The position numbers and the translations under genes were made by a program. Positions 9,256-21,290 of a DNA stretch of 64,000 nucleotides are shown here, piece after piece. Origin of the DNA: Phocoena phocoena (lineage: Eukaryota; Chordata; Mammalia; Artiodactyla; Phocoenidae); contig NC_089240.1 of NCBI RefSeq assembly GCF_963924675.1, forward strand, positions 116,007,680 through 116,071,679, written 5' to 3'. Position 1 is the first letter of the stretch. The number at the start of each line of letters is the position of its first letter. The notes below the pieces were generated by a model. That model searched no databases, had not been told where the DNA came from, and saw only the letters and a program-made list of their open reading frames with translations.

Positions 9256-11994
9256 TATCAGCACAAAAGAGATGATAATGAATAATTATCCTATCATCTC
9301 ATGCACTGACATCCATGAGAGCATTTAACACATACCCTTTGACACAGAATTCTCCTGAAATTCGCTTATTCTTTCCCTTCTCTTCCTCACACCCCTATTT
9401 AAAGGTCTAAACAAACCTCTTTCTACTTCTATCATTTTATAAATATAAATGTTGTATGTAGTACTTAGTATTTTACCAGAAAACTACAATAAGATAAATT
9501 TAGACTATAGTTTGAGCATATAATTATAGTATGTCAGGAAACAAAGAGAGTTAAAAATACAAAGCTAAGCCCACAGAAATAAATGTTGTACAAGACACTC
9601 ATTACATTATGGAAATCCAAAATAATTTGCAAAATCTCTTTCTGAAGAGTTTTGTTCGGCCTTGCAGCACAGGATCATCAAATTGAGCTGTGCTTTTGGA
9701 TATCCCCAAACGGTACCTTTTAAAGTAAGTGTTAGCAGTTAAGGAGATTAGATTGCAGAGCTTTTGGAATAGATATGTAGCCTATCATATTTAGCTCACT
9801 TGGCCTAAATCACTCTGACCGACAAAGACCAAAAGTTACGTTCACCTCAGATGTACATGTTGGCCTCTTGAGAAGTGTTTGGATTGTAACATTTACAACT
9901 CTGAGCCCAAGTAGCGTGATTGTACTCCAACAACCTGCAGGCTCAGAAATAAAGATCTTTGATGGGAGTTCTTGCCAAGGAGTCAATATTGAATAGGCAG
10001 AGATCATGAAAAGTTGAGAAGTAATTATCTAGCCGGGATTTAAATTGGCGTAGGAGGAGATTTGAAAGAGGATGGGGACCTATGACTCTATTCCTGTTTG
10101 AAAAGATCTGATACATAATTGCACATTTCAGTGTCAGCATTCAGGAATGTTTTATATCTCTCACTAAAGGATCTGTTTATAATAATGGACAAGGGAGACC
10201 TTTGCCAGTCTTGGAAAAGAAATTGCCTTGGTGGAAGAAAGTCATGCACCAATGAACTCCTACTGTTGGATTATATTTTAATGTTACGCCCCTCATCCTC
10301 ATCAGTAAAGAGTTGAACACTCTTTTGGTATGTTTCATGCCAGTAGGCATAGTGGAAGCTTATGGATTTGGGCCTAGGTTCCATGGTATGGTGGACAGAA
10401 GTTAGGCAAAATGAGTTTTCGTTTCATTTCAGCCACTATGTGTCTGGGCAAATCACCGTCCTCCGGCTCAGATATTACCCTTTCTGACTCATGGACGTCA
10501 CTGAGAACCTGATGAATATTATGGCTGCTGCAGAGAAATGTATACATATACATTACTCCCTTCCCCCACCAACACACACAAAGTTCAGAATCTCTGGTTG
10601 AGGTGATAGCCAGATCCCTTCTTATTCTATTAGGCCCTCTGCTCAAAAAGGTTTCTTTACAAAGTAAATTACAGGTGGGATGCCAGAGGAAATATGAGAG
10701 GGTGGTTTCGAGTATATGAAAGTGAACAATATCCCCTTAGTGGTTCTATTTTTAATGATGGGCTCCTCCACATTGTCTGTGTGTGTACGTACATGTGCGT
10801 ATGCAAAATTTGATGGAAGATGACCAGTACAGTGCTTAGCAGTTACTCACCATCCTCTCATTTTGGGTAACTTTGGTAGTTGGTCTTCCCTAAGAAAGAA
10901 GGCAAATAGATGATTTTAGTCTAATTGTGAGATTTCTGCGGTCTGTAACTTCTGAAATATCTTGTATTCTCAGCATTATACACATGTGAATTTCTTGATG
11001 AAAGATAGAGTATATCTGCTGTCGTGTTATATTTAGTGAGAAAGTCTCTACATCTCTTATTTCTTCATTAATTTATCCATTTTGAAATATGGTAATTAAG
11101 AGGAAATCAAGAATATACTTAGATTTTTAGGGGCTTGAGACAAGAGTGTGTTATAAACATGCTTCTAACTCTTGGTCTCCACTTACCCCCTAGTAGCCTC
11201 TATTTCCAGCCCCCAGTTTTCTTATATAATGTCTGCTTGAAAATTTGGGTTCAAGTCCAATGTACAAACGTCAAACAGTTGGTTTGCATGATTTAAGTTG
11301 GTACTATTCTCAGAAAGCTAAACTATTATTTATTTGGTAATTATACTTCTCATTTTAGGCACACACTGCGATGGTTAATATGGCTAGAATTTTCCACATA
11401 TTTTTACATTGAATTTTAAATTCATAATTGTACCTGCTGTTGGCCAGTTTAAACCCAGTACATGTCAGAATTAAGTTAAAAACCTGGCACTTTGGGTATG
11501 TCTAATGATCTTTGTCTCAACTGGGTTGTATTTATGAGACTCTCTTTTCCATTTACAGCCTTTTGTATAAAATAAGAGAACAAAATGCAATAAAATATTC
11601 AAACGATTGCATAAACACTGATGGCTGTATAAAGATGGTGACCCAGCTAAAAATGTAGCTGTTGGCTAGTAGTGTAGCTTGCATAAAAGTCTGATGTAAA
11701 AAAGTCAATGATCACCTTTACGTTGTAGGTAAATCTAACCTTTGGCAAAGTTAACACTCATCATATGTCCTGGGTAGCTCTAGGAAGCAGTTCCAATAAG
11801 CAGATCTATTCAGCTCTTTTTAAAATATATTTTTTAACATTAAAGTATTATATGCAACAAGTTTTTTTTAAAAGGTCTAATAATGCTAAAAGGCCTTTAA
11901 TGAAAAACATCAGTCCCTTGCCCCATCTCATTCTCTAGTGGCAACCTTTTAAAATCTGTAGCTATTTCTTCTGATATTTACTTCCATTTTTCAA

Positions 11995-11997
<3 letters not shown>
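9256..11997. other. repeat-poor unique block
   Basis: Almost no recognisable interspersed repeats over 2.7 kb. One weak MIR-like stretch is at 10425-10500, and a CRE-like 'gacgtca' at 10494-10500. No splice-bounded coding exon can be supported. Low repeat density may reflect functional constraint or chance. Confidence 0.5.

Positions 11998-12037
<40 letters not shown>
11998..12037. repeat. (CA)n microsatellite
   Basis: About 16 uninterrupted CA units, one interruption, then 'aaacacac'. Likely length-variable between individuals. Confidence 0.95.
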
Positions 12038-12038
<1 letters not shown>

Positions 12039-12301
12039 TTTTATTAGAGTTTAGACATTACCTACTGATTCTTCATCATGTCAAATCTGGATTTTAGCTC
12101 ACAAAGTTACTCTTTTCTCCCTCATGCCACATATTCCCAATATATTGCATGTTTTTGTTTAAATCTATATTATACTTTTACTATACTATGTTTATGCAAA
12201 TATCATTCACTGCCGAGCCTGTTGGTGAACTAAGACTACATTTACTTTCTTTTTCAACTTGCTGTTTTTCCTGAAGTTACTTATTGACTGAGTTTCATAT
12301 T

Positions 12302-12326
12302 TTTGTTGTTGTTGTTTGTTTGTTTT
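12302..12326. repeat. (TTG)n/(TTTG)n short tandem repeat
   Basis: A ttgttgttgttg run followed by tttgtttgtttt. Confidence 0.85.
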
Positions 12327-13745
12327 ATGTTACATTGTGCTTGACTGAGCTAGGATGCCCTTATATGGTGCACTCACATGGCTGGCAGTTGGTGCTAACT
12401 GTTGACTATGAGCTCAGTTAGAACTTTCAACCAGAGTGCCTTTGGTTCTCCTCCATGTGACATTTCCTTTTGGCTTGAACTCTGATTGGATGGTACCTAG
12501 TTTCCAAAAAGAAGGAAGTGGTGCTGCCAGTCCTCTTAAAGCTTGTATTCAGCACTCTCAGAATGTCACTTTTGGTGTATCCCATTGGTCAAAGCCAGTT
12601 ATAAGTCCAGCCTAGATTCAAGCGGAGGGAAAATAAGCTCCAACCGTTGATGTGAGGAACCGCAGGAGCACAGAGGAACTGCTAGGAATCATCTTTGGAG
12701 ACTAGCTGCCATACCTAGTTTCATCAAAGATAGAATTTGTGTTGCTGCCCTCCATTCTTCTTATTGGTTTTGTGTGATTTTTCAAGAGGAAAAGGGGACA
12801 GCAATATTTTTACCATCTTGAAATCAGAAATCCATTCAACTTAAAAAATTGTTTGCTTATTAGATATCAAGACTTTATACTTATGATTTTAAAAAATATT
12901 ATCGTTGTTGGGATTTGATTCCTCAGACTGCCACAGCAGATTGTTGCTCAACATTAATTAACTTTGTCTGCACAGCGCTGGCCAATGAATTAAATTAAAA
13001 GGTGGCAGGGAGTGGGAGAAGGAAGCTGATAGTCAACCATCCATTTATTTATTCATTCTTCTTTTGTAAAGGGATATTAAAACAGGACTCTTTATATCTC
13101 AGTTTTAGCTGAGGCCCAAAAAGGTTGAGAACAACATCTCCAATTCTAAAGTGGGACCCTTTTATATAGGACTTGCAATGGAGATTTCTAGAAACTGGTT
13201 TTGTAATCCATATCCCATCAGCAATCTTGAAGGTATTAAAGGGTTGAAGTTAAAGAAACAGGCAGAGAGAGAATTCCTTTGTAGAGAATTATTAGATTGC
13301 AGTGGCATGCTCTGTCACATCTCCACTGTGCCTCAATTAGGGTGGGGAAATGGGTACCTTTCCCACACCTTATGTCAAATGAGAGGGACTTAGAAGGGAT
13401 CATTCTGAGAGCTTGCTGTGTGTCTCTTGAAGATTAGGAGACACAGAACACAGGTTTCTGATTCTTCTCTGAGAAATCGATTAAAGTCTCTGTCTGTAGA
13501 CCTGAGGAAGAGAAGGGGATGCGGGAGGGAGCAAAAGTAAAAGAAACAGGGGGAAAGGAGATGCATTGTTTTGCTGTTATGGATGATTTGCTTTTGTGCT
13601 ATGGGCGTATGGGAAAATCAGCTTGGAGACATCTTTAAAAAAGACTTTCCAAGAGGTTATCTGGAGGGAGAGGCAAAGTGTGCCAGCAGGAGGTGGAGCT
13701 CAGAATCCCAGAGCTGAAAGTTGGAATTTTAAGAGGCCACCCAGA
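12327..13745. other. repeat-poor unique block
   Basis: No repeat family or exon recognised. The 80-codon plus frame at 13151-13393 has no recognisable domain. Confidence 0.45.
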
Positions 13746-14022
13746 AGGACAGACATATAGATCAATGGAATAGAATTGAGACCCCAGACATAAGCCCATA
13801 CATCTACAGTTGTCTGATTTTCAACAAGGATGTCAAGAGCATTCAATGGGGAAAGGATAGTGTTGGGACAACTGGATATCCACACGCAAAAGGAGGAAGT
13901 TGGACTCTGACTTTATACCATGTACAAAAATGAACTCAAAATGGATCAAAGGCTTAAGCAGAGCTAAAATTACAGTAAAATCCTTAGATGAAAACATAAG
14001 GGTAAATATTCATGACCTTGGA
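13746..14022 (+). mobile_element. L1 ORF2 internal fragment
   Basis: 'gacagacatatagatcaatgg', 'gtctgattttcaacaagg', 'actcaaaatggatcaaaggc' and 'gatgaaaacataaggg' follow L1 ORF2 order in the sense direction. They correspond to the segment also present at 61050-61330. Truncated at both ends and broken by stops and indels. Confidence 0.85.
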
Positions 14023-14035
14023 TTCTAATAACAAA

Positions 14036-14255
14036 AATGACAACAGCTATCATTTCTTGAGCTTAGTAGAGCCCAGGCACTTTCATTTGCATTGTCACAT
14101 TGAATTCTCATAACCACCTTGGGAGATAGGGAGTATTACTGTTTCCATTTTACAGACTGAGATTCAGAGAAGTTAAGTGACTTGCCCAAGGTCATACAGC
14201 TAGTAAGTGGTAGGGCCCAGGATTCAAATGCTGTTCTACTTGACTCAACAGCTCA
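14036..14255 (-). repeat. MIR-family SINE
   Basis: A clear antisense core: 'ccattttacagactgagattc', 'agagaagttaagtgacttgcc', 'aaggtcatacagctagtaag', then 'gggcccaggattcaaatg'. One of the best-preserved MIRs in the window. Confidence 0.9.
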
Positions 14256-15034
14256 AACAGTTAGGCACAGCACTACACAGCCACCTTGAAGTCTGTAATT
14301 GCAGACCTGGATTTCTTACTGGGGGAAGTCAGTCTGGACCCCTGAGGTCATTATTGCTGACTACCAGTGGATGAGCCCACCTCATTCACTGCAATTCAGC
14401 CCCATGCCTTGCTCTCTCATCTCCTCCTTTTGTACCATCTGCAGCTGGCCTAGGTCTTCCCATTTCTGCAGGAGTGGAACATCTGGTTAACCCTTTCCTT
14501 CTGTAGGGGATCTCAGGGGAGGGTATGAGTGAGTCAAGGGCTGCTCCTGGAGAGGTCTGGCAATGCTTTTACTCTTCATTAAATGTTTATGTGCGTTATA
14601 TACTTTATTATATGCAATCGGGTTTCTTATATGGTACTCCAGTGCATAAATGAGTCCCTAGACACATTTGTGAGTTTTCATTGTTATAATATAAAGGCCA
14701 GCCAAGTTACAAGGCAGACATGTTTTAAACTATTCATTTATTCCTGGTACAGTAACCAAATCCAGGGGAGATCTGGCTTTACACCCTCCACAGGATTGCT
14801 TGCTGGACGGCATCAGTATTTCTATTGGTCAAAACGTTTCAGTTTTGAATCTGAGTAGTCAGGAAGATGGGAAAGGCCATGGGTAGAATATTACCCCCAT
14901 TTTCAGTTTATTTTAGATTAACTTGTACCCTGTTGTTCTATGGGCTAGTTTATATAACATAAATGTAGATCTTAGGAAGGCTGATATCTTTATATTGAGA
15001 AGATGATGAAGCCATGGGTATTAAGAAATAAGAC
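14256..15034. other. unique sequence
   Basis: No repeat or exon recognised. A 91-codon frame (14583-14858) has no recognisable domain. Confidence 0.45.
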
Positions 15035-15037
15035 TTC

Positions 15038-15245
15038 ATACATTCACTCATTCATTCATTTTTTTAAACTGACTTTTCCTGAGCTTTTACTGTGTTCTCA
15101 GCAGAGTGCTAGGCACTAAATGTGTAGATATGAATACAAGACATGGTGTTTATCTTCAAAGAACCCACCCTCTAGTGGGGCAACATGTGAATTTACAGTT
15201 TCAGTGTAGTGTGATAACTGCTATGAAAGAGATATGCCCAGAGTA
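15038..15245 (-). repeat. L2 LINE 3' end
   Basis: 'ttcactcattcattcatt', 'gctaggcactaaatgtg', 'tatcttcaaagaacccaccctctagtgggg' and 'gtgataactgctatgaaagag' are the reverse of the L2 3' terminus. Confidence 0.75.
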
Positions 15246-15594
15246 TTAGGAGAAAACAGATTAGAGAGTGGTGCATGAAGGAAAAATGGCTGATGAATAG
15301 CCATTCATTAAAGTCAACACTTTTCTTCACAGAAAAGTATTTGCTTCAGAGAAGTAGGTGTTTAGCTGGCTGCAATAGAGATGGCCCCCTGGACAACCTG
15401 GGAACCGAACCCATGTATTAGAGATGGTGGATTGCTGAGGGCCTGCCACCCTGCATGGAGAAGGGCTGATCTGCCTACTCTTCAGGTGCCCAGTACTGTT
15501 ACATGAGCAAGAAAGAAACTTCTATGAGGTCTGAGCGATTATACATTTCAGAGTTTACATATTACAGCAGTTATCCCATCCTCATCAATATAGT

Positions 15595-15770
15595 TATGAG
15601 GTCATGTCAGCTTTCATAATATCTTGATTCTGGCTCTTCTTCTCCATCAACTCTGCCACCATTAAGGTCCTCATTGTGGCCCTCCTGGACTACCACAACA
15701 ACCTTCTAACTGCTTTTTCTCCCTTGCCTTCAGCTCGCCTTGCTGACTAACTGGAAGACTATTATGTTTT
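15595..15770 (+). repeat. L2 LINE fragment
   Basis: 'attaaggtcctcattgtggccc', 'tggactaccacaacaacc' and 'ctaactgctttttctccc' resemble sense L2 sequence upstream of its 3' end. Confidence 0.5.
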
Positions 15771-16100
15771 ACCCAACATGTTTCAGAGAAACAATGCTTT
15801 AGGCCAGAGAACTAGTACTAAAGAAAGGACTGCTTCAGTGGTAGGCACGCCTCAGATGCTCATCGTGTGCAGGCAGCCTTCTCCCCTGCCCCTGTTCAAG
15901 GCAGTTTATAAAATAGCCCATGAGCTGGAACTCAACCAGAATTGCTTAGCTTTTCTCTAATTTAGGGACCCAGGGAGACGTCGTATAACATTTGCTGTTG
16001 GACACTAGAGAAGCGAGTTTGAGAGTATGAATGGTTCAGGCAAATCCATTCCTGTTACCAGAAGGAGAGCTCAAGGTACATGGGCTCCTGATGTGGTGGG
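15771..16100. other. unique sequence
   Basis: Nothing identifiable. A 60-codon open frame at 15778-15960 lacks any recognised domain. Confidence 0.4.
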
Positions 16101-16104
16101 AGAG

Positions 16105-16365
16105 TCAGGGTAAGTGATATTTTCATTCCAGCTCAGCTGCTTACTAGCTGTTGTGACATTGGACAAGTTACCTGACCTCCCTCTGACTTCAGTTTTTTCA
16201 GCTGTAATATAGGAATAAAAACAAATTAATAAAAATTAAATTCAAAAATAAAATTAAAAATGAAAATTATAGAAACCTCAGAGAGTTGTGAGGATTACAT
16301 GAGATGATGCATGTAAAGCAATTGGAATAGTGGCTGGCACATAGTAAGTTCTTAAATATTTTTAC
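16105..16365 (+). repeat. MIR SINE with internal A-rich expansion
   Basis: The forward core 'gctgcttactagctgttgtgacattgg' and 'cagttttttcagctgtaatatagg' is followed by an A-rich tract (16208-16275). The MIR 3' half then resumes: 'agagttgtgaggattacatgag', 'ggctggcacatagtaag'. Confidence 0.85.
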
Positions 16366-17210
16366 ACTTATTGCTTTTAATATTGCATAAAAAGAGTAGT
16401 TCTGTTATAGTGATTATCCCTCTGATTTAAAAAATTATTTCCATATTGAATAGAAGTTTCTAATAGTGTTTTAGAAAAATAAAGTTACCAAGTAGCCAAA
16501 GACTTCCATGGACGGTACAGATTCTTCCTGGCTTGGAAACATAGCTTGCTCTGTTGCTGAAATGTATTTAAATCTATATCCCAATGACTTTCAGTTATTG
16601 CAGGTTCTTCCTCAGAGTTTGATCATGTTTAGAAATGCAGTATAGTTGTGTCACTTTCTTTCCAAGTTGAGGAACAAACACAAGCAAAAATGGAGAACAA
16701 TTTTTAGGGAAAGCTCTTGAAGACCATTTAGCTAAAGCTGTGACCAAAAGGAATATTGAAGTTTCTGGAGCTGTTTCAGGGTCAATACAAAGTGTTGTGT
16801 TTTGAGTCAGGTTCTCTCAGGGGACTCCTACCCTTGTATTTCTTGTCCTCTGAAGCATCTTCATCACCTGCGCTTTCTGTTACAAAGAAGTGATTTGTGG
16901 TTTCTTATGTGCCACTTAGATCTGAAAGGGAAGATTTCAGATTCTCCTATCTCGCTTTTCCAACAAGACAAGGGCAGATGGGCAAGGGCACAGAGCATAA
17001 GCTTCATTCCCCTCTGGATCTGGTTAAGGAAGATTGGAAATAGCCACTGTTTCATCGTGAAGTTTCCTACCTATTTTGAATTGAGGGTAAATAGGTGCTG
17101 AGGCAAGTTTAGATAAAGACAGTAACCACCAAATCTTCAAAATATGAAAACAACTAGCTCCAAAGAAAGACTAGCATAGCCCAACTAGCACTCTGTAATA
17201 CAAAGCCTTA
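16366..17210. other. unique sequence
   Basis: No repeat or exon recognised. A 99-codon plus frame (16802-17101) and an overlapping minus frame have no domain I know. Confidence 0.45.
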
Positions 17211-17211
17211 G

Positions 17212-17424
17212 AACAGAAGTCAGAAAACTTTTCCTGTAAAGGGCTAGATTAGTATTTTAAGTTTTGTGGGCCATATTATCTCTGTCATGAATACTTAATT
17301 GTACTGGAACAGCCATAGACTATACATAAACAAATAGGCAAAGTTGTGTTGCAGTAAGACTTTATTTACAAGAACAGGCAGTGGGCAGGATTTGGTCCAA
17401 GGGCTGTAGTTTCCTGACCTCCTA
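17212..17424 (+). mobile_element. hAT-Charlie non-autonomous DNA transposon (MER-type)
   Basis: 'gtcagaaaacttttcctgtaaaggg', 'ttttgtgggccatattatctctgtc', 'aagactttatttacaagaacaggc' and 'ggctgtagtttcctgacc' match a widespread mammalian hAT element. The ends are roughly inverted. No transposase is encoded. Confidence 0.8.
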
Positions 17425-17757
17425 TTTGGAGATTGATAAAACTCTAGGCTGTGACAAGGAAGTGAGCCTGGGACAGAGCTTAGGCTCCTTCTGATCCCAA
17501 GGGTGATAGGTGAGGAACACTAGCATGACCCTTCATTGAAATCTGTAGGGAGATGAAGGCACAGTAAGAACAGAGTCTATGGGTCCCTATCCCTTAGAAA
17601 CTCTAAAGAGATGGGGTGGGGTGAGAGGAGGGGCATTCTTGCTAATCCACGATGATTTATACTTTGGTAGGTCATCAAAAGGGTTCAACTCAAGGTGAGA
17701 TAATGGAGCTACCATGACCTATTGACCTTGTTATGTCATCAAAAGAAACAACTTTTG

Positions 17758-17954
17758 GGCTTCCCTGTTGGCGCAGTGGTTGAGAGTCCGCCTGCTGATG
17801 CAGGGGACACGGGTTCGTGCCCCAGTCTGGGAAGATCCCATATGCCGCGGAGCGGCTGGGCCCGCGAGCCATGGCCGCTGAGCCTGCGTGTCCAGAGCCT
17901 GTGCTCCGCAATGGGAGAGGCCACAACAGTGAGAGGACTAAGTACCGCAAAAAA
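17758..17954 (+). mobile_element. CHR-type SINE, copy 3
   Basis: Plus-strand copy: starts ggcttccctgttggcg, A-box region at about 17769-17784, B-box 'gggttcgtgc' at 17811-17820, body to 'gtaccgc', then an A tail. A perfect 17-bp TSD flanks it at 17741-17757 and 17955-17971. Its clean termini make it the best reference copy here. Confidence 0.97.
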
Positions 17955-18084
17955 AAAAGAAACAACTTTTGACCAGAAAATGGTGGATTTCTTCCTAGCG
18001 ATTTGCACATTACCCAGAAGCCTCTAGGTTATTGCAGTTATTAATAAAATTCCATATATGTCAGTAACAATGTGCCAACACCAT

Positions 18085-18128
18085 AGTGTGTGTGTGTGTG
18101 TGTGTGTGTGTGTCTGTGTGTGTGTGTT
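18085..18128. repeat. (TG)n microsatellite
   Basis: TG units with a single 'tc' interruption near 18113. Confidence 0.95.
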
Positions 18129-19030
18129 TTAAGCAAGCACTTTGGCTAATTCCTCTCTTTATTCCCTTGGGACAGAATCATAGATTTGTCAAAGGGAATG
18201 GGGCTGGTGGGCAGCCCTTCGGCAAGTTTTGCCTGAACTTTTCCATTGTTGGTGTGCGTGCATTTGCACAAAGGAGAATATGATCCAGGGAAAGCAGCCC
18301 ACACCAAGAATGGGGATGACTGAAAAGGCATTTGATGTCTCATGTATTTAGAGGAAATTCAAAATACAAACGTTTGCTCATAGTTGCAGTGAGGAGAGGG
18401 GTCAACATTAGCTTAACAATGTAATACACTGAGTCTTGTCTACTTTCTAGAGGGGGAAAAAACAAAACGTATTTAGCAGAGGTAGACCTTTATTTAATTA
18501 GCTCTGATGTAAAGATTTCTTGTCTTTTGCAGCTACACAGCTTTAAGAGAGTTCCTGGTACCTGAAGCCCAGCTCCTACTGGGACTAATTCCATCCAGAC
18601 AACTCCAAGTCTGTTCATTAGGCGCTGATTAGGTTTCACACAGGTGGGGAAAGTTAGGGGCACAGATAGAGAGGCGGTGCTGATTGTGTTAAGCATAAAA
18701 CACCATCTGTTTCCCACGTAAGAAAAGCAACTGCATCCATGCTTCTTGAGGGGTACCAGGCCACTGTTGAAGCTGTTGCTCCCTCCTTTACTTTCTTTCA
18801 TTCTCCAGCTACATTTACACGTCTCAAAACAAGTTGGTAAGAATTAAGAAAACACAAAATGTCTGAAGGCTGTTGAAGAAGATGCTAAGTTCTTAACCAT
18901 CGCTTTCGGTCTTGCTGATCAGAGTGAATGGGAATTTTTTTTCCCTAATGCAAGCATTGTACTTGGCATGAAAATAGAGTACTACGTTGATTCCTTTTCA
19001 AGTGTAAGGAGTTTTTTTCCCCCAAGGCAA
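18129..19030. other. unique, repeat-poor sequence
   Basis: No repeats recognised. 18480-18830 has non-repetitive mixed composition and could be conserved, but I cannot show this. Confidence 0.4.
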
Positions 19031-19039
19031 ACAGCCTTC

Positions 19040-19830
19040 CCAGTTAGCCAGCTCTTCAAGGCCCTTTAATATTGTTTTGTTTGGGACCAAAGAATGCAAA
19101 TGAGCTCACACGCAGATTCCCCTTTTCTAAGAAAATAAACAGCCTGGAGTCGCCTGGGGGAGGAGGGGCAGCAGTTGATGGAGTGAGCTGATGGGCACTT
19201 GAGTTCACCTGATAAGGGGTCCCCGCTACTTTGTTGCTTGCCCACACAGAGCCAGGGGCTCACAATGCTGCGCTCATTCCCTCCAGCTTCCCAGAGCAAA
19301 CCACCGCACCACCTGGCCTTTCCCCATTCACCATTTCTCTTTCCTGCTGAAGAAAACTTTCCTGCCCAGCAGGTGGTACGGGGGGGGGGCCATAGTGCGG
19401 TGCAAAGCTTGTCCCCACTTCTGCTCTTCAATTCATGACCTCACTGGCAGAGGGTCCCATCTTTATTATTGTAAGAGCTCAGCAAAGCCAGCTGGAAGCC
19501 AATCAGCATGACTCCCGCCCCCACCCCAGGCAAATGAGGGGAGCAGGCAGCCTGGCCCTAGCGTCGTGGCCAGCAAGCCATTCTGGGGCTCCCCCGGTAA
19601 ACTTCAGTTCTGTGGGTGCAGCGTGGGGTGTGCAGCCTGCGGCTGGAATGGGGGGGAGAGGAGAGCCTTGCTGATGCCTGCTCCCATTGGATTCTCTGGG
19701 GCAGCTTTGTTGTACTTCTGGGGGAGTAAGCCCCCAGCATGCTCTGAGGGCAGCTGCAGTGGGGGAAGGGATGCCTGTCACCACTCTTAGAAACAAAGGG
19801 CTGAGACTTCTTCACCATGGAGTCTGATGC
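19040..19830. promoter_or_regulatory. GC-rich patch with clustered promoter-like motifs
   Basis: Clearly more GC-rich than its AT-rich surroundings. It holds a CCAAT box (19498-19503), an AP-1-like tgactc directly joined to a cccgcccccacccc Sp/KLF-type box (19509-19527), an inverted CCAAT near 19684 and a G9 run near 19381. It is not a classic CpG island. These motifs occur by chance, so regulatory function is only a hypothesis. No TSS or exon is evident. Confidence 0.3.
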
Positions 19831-20009
19831 TGGATAACTAAACCTCCCAGCCTCCTTTCTGCAGCACAGCGGTCCTGGCTACTTCTTATGGTGGTCACTT
19901 TATATACATATGTAGGGCATGGCCTCAGCAGGAATGCTTCCCAAATTGGAAATCAGTTTTCCAATAACGTGACCCCTCAGTCTGCTCTTTGCCAATGATT
20001 AGTAATGTT

Positions 20010-20327
20010 ATTCCTAACCTGGCACTCAAGGCCCTCCACCATCCAACACTCACTCGCTACACCTCTTACCTGATCTCTGAGGGATCCAGGTTTAGTTCTC
20101 TAACCCTTCTGAGCATACCTCCACCCTCGCGTCTGAACATATGCCATTTCTTCTGACTGGAATGCCCACATTCTATTCTTCCTTCCATTAAGTTCCAACC
20201 TATTCCTCAAAGGGCGTTTAAGCCTTCTCCAAGTCTGTCAGACTATTTCGACCTCTTCCTCCTCTGAACACCTCTGGCATTGTCTGTTTGCCTTTGGGGC
20301 ACTTAGCATATGCCTGCTGGGATTCTT
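20010..20327 (+). repeat. L2 LINE 3' region, left part
   Basis: 'ctggcactcaaggccctccacc', 'tctgactggaatgcccac' and 'aagccttctccaagtctg' match sense L2 near its 3' end. It is interrupted at 20327 by L1 sequence and resumes at 21136. Confidence 0.85.
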
Positions 20328-20872
20328 TTTTTTTGGTAACATTTTAATTAATTTTAACATCTTATTTGGAGTGTAACTGCTTTATAATGGTGTGTCAATT
20401 TCTGCTGTATAACAAAGTGAATCAGCTATACATATACATATATCCCCATATCCCCTCCCTCTTGTGTCTCCCTCCCACCCTCCCTATCCCACTCCTCTAG
20501 GTGGTCACAAAGCACCGAGCTGATCTCCCTGTGCTATGTGGCTACTTCCCACTAGCTATCTATTTTACGTTTGGTAGTGTATATATGTCCATGCCACTCT
20601 CTCACTTTGTCTCAGCTTACCCTTCCCCTTCCCCGTGTCCTCAAGTCCATTCTCTACATCTGTGTCTTTATTCCTGTCCTGCCCCTGGGTTCTTCAGAAC
20701 CATTTTTTTTCTAGATTCCATACATATGTGTTAGCATACGGTATTTGTTTTTCTCTTTCTGACTTACTTCACTCTGTATGACAGACTCTAGGTCCATCCA
20801 CCTCACTACAGATAACTCAATTTCATTGCTTTTTATGGCTGAGTAATATTCCATTGTATGTATGTGCCACAT
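20328..20872 (-). mobile_element. 5'-truncated L1 3' end (first of a tandem pair)
   Basis: Minus-strand L1 3' UTR starts at the T tract (20325-20334) and includes 'gaatcagctatacatatac' and 'ctccctcccaccctccctatcc'. The last ORF2 codons follow, ending abruptly at 'gtatgtatgtgccacatc'. It joins directly to a second L1 3' end at 20873. It lies inside an L2 and shares one outer TSD with its partner. Confidence 0.93.
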
Positions 20873-21135
20873 CTTTTTTTTAAACATCTTTATTGGAGTA
20901 TAATTGCTTTACAATGGTGTGTCAGTTTCTGCTTTATAACAAAGTGAATCAGCTATACATATACATATATCCCCATATCCCCTCCCTCTTGCATCTCCCT
21001 CCCACCCTCCCTATCCCATCCTTCTAGGTGGACACAAAGCACTGAGCTGATCTCCCTGTGCTATGCAGCTGCTTTCCACTAGCTATCTGTTTTACATTTT
21101 GTAGTGTATATATGTCCATGCCACTCTCTCACTTC
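20873..21135 (-). mobile_element. 5'-truncated L1 3' UTR (second of the tandem pair)
   Basis: Repeats the same 3' UTR: 'aacatctttattggag', 'gaatcagctatacatatac', 'ggtggacacaaagcac', truncated at 'cactctctcacttc'. Same orientation as the first copy. The pair is bounded by one perfect 16-bp TSD (20312-20327 and 21136-21151). I see no separate TSD for this copy. Confidence 0.92.
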
Positions 21136-21290
21136 GCCTGCTGGGATTCTTAATGTGTGTCTCTCATGATTTTATTTTGCCTCTACCAATAGATTGTTAG
21201 CTTTCTGGAGGCAGAGGCTTTTTCTTGTCTCCCTTATAGAACTTAGCACAGTGCTAGGAAAATAGTAGGGACCCAGTAAATATCAATTCA
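21136..21290 (+). repeat. L2 LINE 3' region, right part
   Basis: Resumes the L2: 'gattgttagctttctggaggcagagg', 'cttagcacagtgctagg' and 'cccagtaaatatcaattcat', the L2 3' end. Confidence 0.85.

Noticed and set aside
4832..17954. tRNA genes suggested by A-box/B-box sequences
   Set aside because: The boxes lie in the tRNA-derived heads of CHR SINEs. Cloverleaf pairing and a mature tRNA end are absent.
19503..19818. Overlapping frames (74-97 codons) in the GC-rich patch as a coding exon
   Set aside because: High GC lowers stop density on both strands. Frames exist in both directions, with no good splice sites or recognisable domain.
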